64,000 bases of DNA from Acanthaster planci (taxonomy: Eukaryota > Echinodermata > Asteroidea > Valvatida > Acanthasteridae), in the NCBI RefSeq assembly GCF_001949145.1, contig NW_019091470.1, forward strand, positions 725,945 through 789,944, in the 5' to 3' direction. Positions 61,501 through 64,000 of this stretch are shown here, in pieces. The position numbers were made by a program, and so were the translations under genes. Positions within the stretch are counted from its first letter, which is position 1, and every line of letters begins with the position of its first letter. The notes under the pieces were generated by a model. The model was not told the DNA's origin, searched no databases, and saw only the letters and a list, made by a program, of their open reading frames with translations.

Positions 61501-64000
61501 GATTTTGATCTGGTTATTCAAATTAAACTTAATAATCCTTTCGTTCAGGTTTTAAAGGTCAATGTTCTACCATTAAGTCGAATTTCTGCCATTTAACTCT
61601 CACTGGTGCAGTGCATGTAGAAGTTGAGACCTGCCTGATTGTCGACTTTTTGAGCGCGTAAACAGTAAATGGGGCTCATTTGAGACATGTAAAGGTTTAA
61701 TTCCTTCCACAGTAATTTCTGATCTTATGCATTTACTAGTTTTCTTCACTGTTTAAATATTTTCTTTCTTCCTTTTGGGCCCCTCGTTCATAAGTAGTGT
61801 TAAAAGTTGTTTCAAATGTTTTGAAATTACACAGTAACCCTGTATGGCTACATGTTAGGGTTTTTTACGCTTTTGGAAGGAAAGCATGAAATACTGTCAA
61901 AATCGCCTTTCTCTCGTTGCTCCTAGGGGGGATGCATTTAAAAAAACCGTGGTGTTAATTACACACCCTGGGTGTTACCACACTAGACTCATAACACCCA
62001 AATGAATACTAATTTTAACACCATAACTTTTGCCGTGCGATCCCTCCCCGTTTGACCCTTGGATCTGCCCTTTATAGTACTATTGGATGGCACAGGACCT
62101 TTTGAAACCCCTTTCCGTAAATGTTGGGACCCTGCTAAATTGAATGTAGCAGAGGCTTCGTTTGAAGCCCCCTTGCAATTTTGACATTTCACCAGTTCTC
62201 GATGACTGAGAACGTACGCCTTCGAACATGAACACGACCCCCCCTTCCCTCATAATCTCAATTCAGACGCCTTCCTTTCCTGAAGCTTAACTCAAAATCC
62301 AAATTCAGTTGGTGAGTTGGGGATAACGTGAACTCGAGGAAGGCTAGTGCAAACGACGTCTTCACGCCAGACACTGGTGTTTTGGTTGGGCCATCTGCCC
62401 AACGTAATTCATATCGCACTGGTTTAAAAAAAAAAAAGAAGCTCTTATCTGCGGCGAGATTACATTCAGCCCAAAGTCTTCTGGTTGAGCTTGAGGTGAG
62501 AATTCAAAGGCTGCTTATAAATTATAAGTAATGGTGTTTATAGACAGTCGACCTGACGTTTTCGTCGGTGAGCTTAACGAACATGCCCCAGTGGAGCGCG
62601 AAAGGAGATAGCTGCGAATCGCCCCCATCACTTGACATCGGAGGATGGTCAACCCTAAATAGTTGATGTCAATAACATGCATTGATTTCTCAACATTCAG
62701 TTCGGGTGACAGCAATAAAACAAACCACTGTATCGCCAGCCTCCGGCGTCAAGCGATGAAATAAGCCAGGAGCCCCAGCTCGCAGCCATTAGAAACCAAA
62801 GTATGGAAATATGTGGGGAACAACGAAAAGAAAAGCTTCATATTCCCCGCGGGATATACAAATATTTCCCCACTGTACACAAACTGTCAGAGAACGGATA
62901 AACAAAACTGGTCTTGCACCAGACGAGTTCTGTCCCGTGCTGCCGGCGTTCGGAGCCCTACTCCCCGGAGATAGCTACAGAAGGGCATGGTGGATTTTTT
63001 TTAACCTTCTCCGAAAACAGAAAATACGTGTGCCTTCTTTATCAACACAGTACACCCTTTCCTTAGTTCACTGGCACCCTGTAAACTTCGACAAATGTCG
63101 GTCGAGCAAGACATCATGTTACGGCGACTTTGAGCAACACAATGACTCGCCAAACTTGGATGTTGCTTTCGCTATTTGATGAGCTTCAAGTGCGTTTAAA
63201 TTTATGGGTCACATCGGGCAGGGATAGAAGACTTCAGATATCTTTTTGAGGGGGGGGAACGCCACATTATCATGAGCGATTATTTATCGAGAGATACAAA
63301 CATGATCTATGAGTTCATGCGTCACTCTGGTCGACTGGAAAACAGAACTGATTCCTTCTACCAGACCATCCGTGGTCAGACACAGTGACATCACCTAGCT
63401 GAGGTGTCACCTAGATCTTTTTTTCCGGGTGGGGGCATAACTTTCCATGGGGACCTTGACAGTGGCTAACTAACAAACCAACAGTTGAGAGGGAAATTTT
63501 CAGGCGAATTAATGAAAACATGCTATTGTTTTTCCCCTTTTCATAATTACTTTTCTCTCCTTTCCTTTGGATTCTTTTTTCAGTCTTTTAAAGATTTTCT
63601 CTTGGGGGTGGGGGTTAAGTCATCCAGCCTTCTTCCTGTTGCACGCGAATAACAGAAATTTGCCACAGGAAATTGCAAATGCATTTAAGACTGCTGGAAA
63701 AAAAACCCTGCGCGCGGCCTCAACCTCTTAAGAGAAAACAACGCTGTTTCCCTTACCATTTCCAACATGTAGTTAACATTACAAGATGCTTTTCTCCGTC
63801 ATATCGCCCTCTGCTGATGCCACCAGAGTGTGTTGTGCCAATAGTATTCGTGACTGCGTCAAATTCACTTTGCTGGGTAACCCACGGGTTTTGTCATCGT
63901 AATTTGACCAGACTTGACAGTACTTGTGACACTGCAGAGCACTTTTGAAGAGGTTACCTGTTGTGAATCCAGACAGAAAAACATTCAAATGACTCAACCA
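55558..64000. other. Non-coding DNA, no gene seen
   Basis: About 8.4 kb without a supportable gene. Landmarks are a CACACA/GCGCGC tract at 56457-56475, a G10 run at 56606-56615, an A/T-rich segment with TAATAATAATAATAATT at about 57160-57176, an AGTACCGGTACT palindrome near 58012-58023, and a GAGAAATTATTAG-type word repeated near 59180-59222. The longest frames (for example 57640-58035, 58928-59323 and 62811-63179) lack domains and codon bias that I can see. Confidence 0.4.

Noticed and set aside
1-64000. CRISPR arrays, prokaryotic operons or an unknown defence system
   Set aside because: No regularly spaced direct repeats, no clustered long frames and no ribosome-binding sites; the sequence is animal nuclear DNA.

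Overview
The window looks like nuclear DNA of a marine invertebrate deuterostome (echinoderm, hemichordate or amphioxus-like). This is inferred from sequence texture, not from a recognised gene: CpG is not strongly depleted, TACATGTA-type palindromes, TAGGCCTA and ACCGGT words recur, long G or C homopolymers are frequent, the only clear protein-coding relic is a DIRS-type tyrosine-recombinase retroelement, and several foldback elements (MITEs) are present. A 755-base run of N (23432-24186) and a single N inside a C tract (27338) mark it as draft assembly. Nothing looks prokaryotic: there are no operons, no ribosome binding sites and no run of long open frames.

Layout. 1-60 is a palindromic GCATGTACATG repeat. 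1629-4230 holds a DIRS-like retroelement on the minus strand. It has inverted terminal repeats, a gag-like region, only the tail of RNase H, and a tyrosine recombinase with broken frames, so it is an internally deleted, dead copy. 11560-13300 is a pyrimidine-rich tract of unknown origin. 15282-15485 is a nearly perfect hairpin flanked by TA. 19119-19297 and 33629-33804 are two copies of one palindromic foldback family. 21157-21173 and 55200-55557 share a GTAAGTGTGACGTCA-type terminus. 31740-32660 is strongly C-poor on the plus strand. 46698-46935 is an inverted repeat in which each arm carries a histone-mRNA-type 3' stem-loop followed by a purine-rich downstream element. 48365-48473 is a second short foldback. 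52834-53049 is a hAT-like MITE with an 8-bp target duplication.

The rest, about 90 percent of the window, is intergenic or intronic. I recognise no conserved gene, tRNA, rRNA or CRISPR array there. Several CpG-rich, ATTA-rich blocks (about 7330-7640, 40080-40290, 42800-43100, 44229-44530) read like cis-regulatory DNA, but that is inference. Two longer open frames (22105-22824 and 35172-35765) are listed as weak candidates only. The parts do not form a pathway; the interest lies in the mobile-element structures, above all the histone-3'-end foldback and the deleted DIRS copy.
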